Shown one piece after another: positions 62,689-64,000 of a stretch of 64,000 nucleotides of DNA; within the stretch, counting starts at the first letter, position 1, and the number at the start of each line of letters is the position of its first letter. Below the pieces are notes generated by a model. That model had not been told where the DNA came from. It saw only the letters and a list, made by a program, of their open reading frames with translations, and did no database searches. Source of the stretch: CAZYQW01 sp964649825 (GTDB lineage: Bacteria > Planctomycetota > B15-G4 > JADJEK01); assembly GCA_964649825.1 (NCBI GenBank), contig CAZYQW010000045.1, positions 1-64,000 on the forward strand. Direction: 5' to 3'. Made by a program: the position numbers and the translations under genes.

Positions 62689-64000
62689 GTGTTCTCGTAT
62701 CCCGCTCTCGGCATCGAGCTCAGTGACGGCGCCTTGAAGGCGGTCAAGCTGGAACGGCGTGGCACGCGCCTCGTGGTCACGTGGGCCGACTATCGCCCCT
62801 ACGCGCGCGCCGAGGACGGTGCGGTCCGCCCGCGAGCCGGCCTCCATCCGCGCGCCGACGCGACGTTGCGCGCGTTCCTCGCCGACGCGAAGCCGGGTCC
62901 GCTCGACCGCGTCTACGTCGGGTTTCCTTCGGTCGCCACGTTCAACCGGCTGGTCTCGGTCCCGGACGTCGGCGAGCAGCGCCTCCAAGAGATCGCCCGC
63001 TACGAGGCGCATCGCTCGCTCCGCGGCCCGATCGAGGACTACGTGGTTCGGACGCACCTGCTGAAGCGCCAGCCCGGGCAGCTCGAGGTGCCGTGCCAGC
63101 TCTACGCGGTGCGCCGGCGCCTGCTCGACGCGTTCGTCAGCGACCTCAGCGAGGCGGGCCTCGAGTTCGACAACCTGATTCCATCGCCGGCCGCTCTCGC
63201 CGCTTTCGTCCGCTACGATCGGCCGGCCAAGGGCGACCGCATCGTCCTCTCGGTCGGCCTCCGCGGCACCGAGGTGGTCTACCTGCGCGACCGCGGATTC
63301 GCGTTCCGCACGCTGCCCCTCGGCGTCATCGGTCTCGACGCGGTCGGGAAGGGGGAGCCGCGCGTCAAGGCGATCCGTCGGCTCGGCGAGCGGATCGCCT
63401 CCGAGGTGGGCAAAGGAGCGACGTTCTTCTTCGGACGGGACTTCCAACCCGAGTCGGTCTCGCTGTTCGGCGAAGGCGCGTCGATGCCGGAGGTGATCTG
63501 GGAGTTCGAGCGTCACTACCCGAAGATCGAGAGCATTGGATCGCTCCATCGGCTCTCGATCGCGGGCGGCGTCCCACCGGCGGCGAAGCCTCACGTCGCG
63601 CAGATGGGCTCGGCGCTCGGGTTGGCGATCGCGGCCGCGCGGGCGGACGATCCGCCGATCGAGCTGCTCGAGCGCAACCGGACGCGCACCGCGGCGCGGC
63701 GCCTGCCGGGTCTGGCCGCGGCGTCGGTGTTCCTCTCCGCGGTGGCGTACCTGTCCGCCGAACGCGACGTCCGCGAAGCGGCGCGGATCCGCCGCCTCCA
63801 CGTCAGCCCGACCGCGGACGAGATCCGTGGCCTCCAAGAGGAGCACGCCGCGCAGCTCGTCGAACTCGGCCGCATCGCGGCGCACAAGGCCGACCTCGAT
63901 CGGTTCGTCGAGTCGCGCCGGCCGCGGACGCCGCTCCTCGCCGCCGTCGTGCGCCGCTTCGGTCCATCGATCCGCGACTTCGGCGATTCCGACCTGCGGC
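62689..64000 (+). CDS. PilM-like ATPase fused to a PilN-like membrane domain (3' cut by window edge)
   Basis: An open frame from a GTG at 62689 (GAAGGAG upstream) runs to the window end, 437 codons. The actin-like PilM fold is seen in 'YPALGIELSDGALKAVKLER', 'VYVGFPSVATFNRLVSVPD', 'RIVLSVGLRGTEVVYLRDR' and 'SIAGGVPPAAKPHVAQMGSA'. After 'LGLAIAAARADDPPIELLER' comes a membrane helix ('LAAASVFLSAVAYLSAE') and a coiled coil, as in PilN. PilM and PilN are normally separate proteins of the type IV pilus or type II secretion inner-membrane platform. Here they appear to be one chain. Confidence 0.8.
   Translation, partial: MFSYPALGIELSDGALKAVKLERRGTRLVVTWADYRPYARAEDGAVRPRAGLHPRADATLRAFLADAKPGPLDRVYVGFPSVATFNRLVSVPDVGEQRLQEIARYEAHRSLRGPIEDYVVRTHLLKRQPGQLEVPCQLYAVRRRLLDAFVSDLSEAGLEFDNLIPSPAALAAFVRYDRPAKGDRIVLSVGLRGTEVVYLRDRGFAFRTLPLGVIGLDAVGKGEPRVKAIRRLGERIASEVGKGATFFFGRDFQPESVSLFGEGASMPEVIWEFERHYPKIESIGSLHRLSIAGGVPPAAKPHVAQMGSALGLAIAAARADDPPIELLERNRTRTAARRLPGLAAASVFLSAVAYLSAERDVREAARIRRLHVSPTADEIRGLQEEHAAQLVELGRIAAHKADLDRFVESRRPRTPLLAAVVRRFGPSIRDFGDSDLR

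Overview
The window is a GC-rich (>65 %) bacterial chromosome segment made almost entirely of housekeeping genes, with several secreted or membrane proteins of unknown function. I see no phage, insertion sequence, CRISPR array, rRNA or tRNA. The best guess for the organism is a Planctomycetota-like Gram-negative. This rests on the parallel beta-helix protein with the 'DMGAYEF' end, on C-terminal domains of three secreted proteins that I recall as recurrent in secretomes of that phylum, on lipoproteins, and on a PilM/PilN-type pilus gene at the right edge. It is an inference, not a proof. GTG and TTG starts are common, and many neighbouring genes overlap by 4 bases (ATGA, GTGA or TTGA).

Layout. 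1-5043: the end of an unknown gene, then three secreted-type proteins (Ig-like, CHRD, beta-helix). 5107-9617 (-): ispH followed by a 1217-residue protein with about eleven carboxypeptidase-regulatory-like repeats. 9760-10904: an RluA-type pseudouridine synthase converging on rpmH (bL34), a 44-codon gene that is easy to miss. 11102-11364: a small frame-broken gene. 11462-19296 (+): a sulfate-type ABC uptake operon (small membrane protein, ATPase fused to Usp-like domains, lipoprotein binding protein, two permeases) that runs into a histidine kinase and response regulator.

19328-32647 (-): acnA-glcD-glcE-glcF, M61 peptidase, glycosyltransferase, DinG-like helicase and an unknown Cys-motif protein. 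This joins the TCA enzyme aconitase to a glycolate/lactate oxidase. 32648-33142: a non-coding stretch with a promoter-like element, a multi-helix and possibly pseudoknotted RNA, and an intrinsic terminator. This is the strongest candidate here for something undescribed. 33143-34171: ThiF/MoeB-type E1-like enzyme. 34173-38302 (-): two secreted proteins. 38383-45824 (-): rny-ymdB-ispA-dxs-nadK-truD (RNA turnover, isoprenoid synthesis, NADP and tRNA modification). 45953-49254 (-): three envelope genes, one with a duplicated unknown domain.

49329-64000: pabB diverging from xerC/D, an IlvA-type dehydratase, a PAP2/AUR1-like membrane enzyme, glycogen phosphorylase, two TPR proteins, mtaB, a family-4 uracil-DNA glycosylase and the start of a PilM-PilN-like fusion. 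Several of the genes lacking a Shine-Dalgarno sequence (rluA-type, thiF, pabB, xerC, mtaB) have a -10-like hexamer 6-7 bases before the start codon, which suggests leaderless mRNAs.
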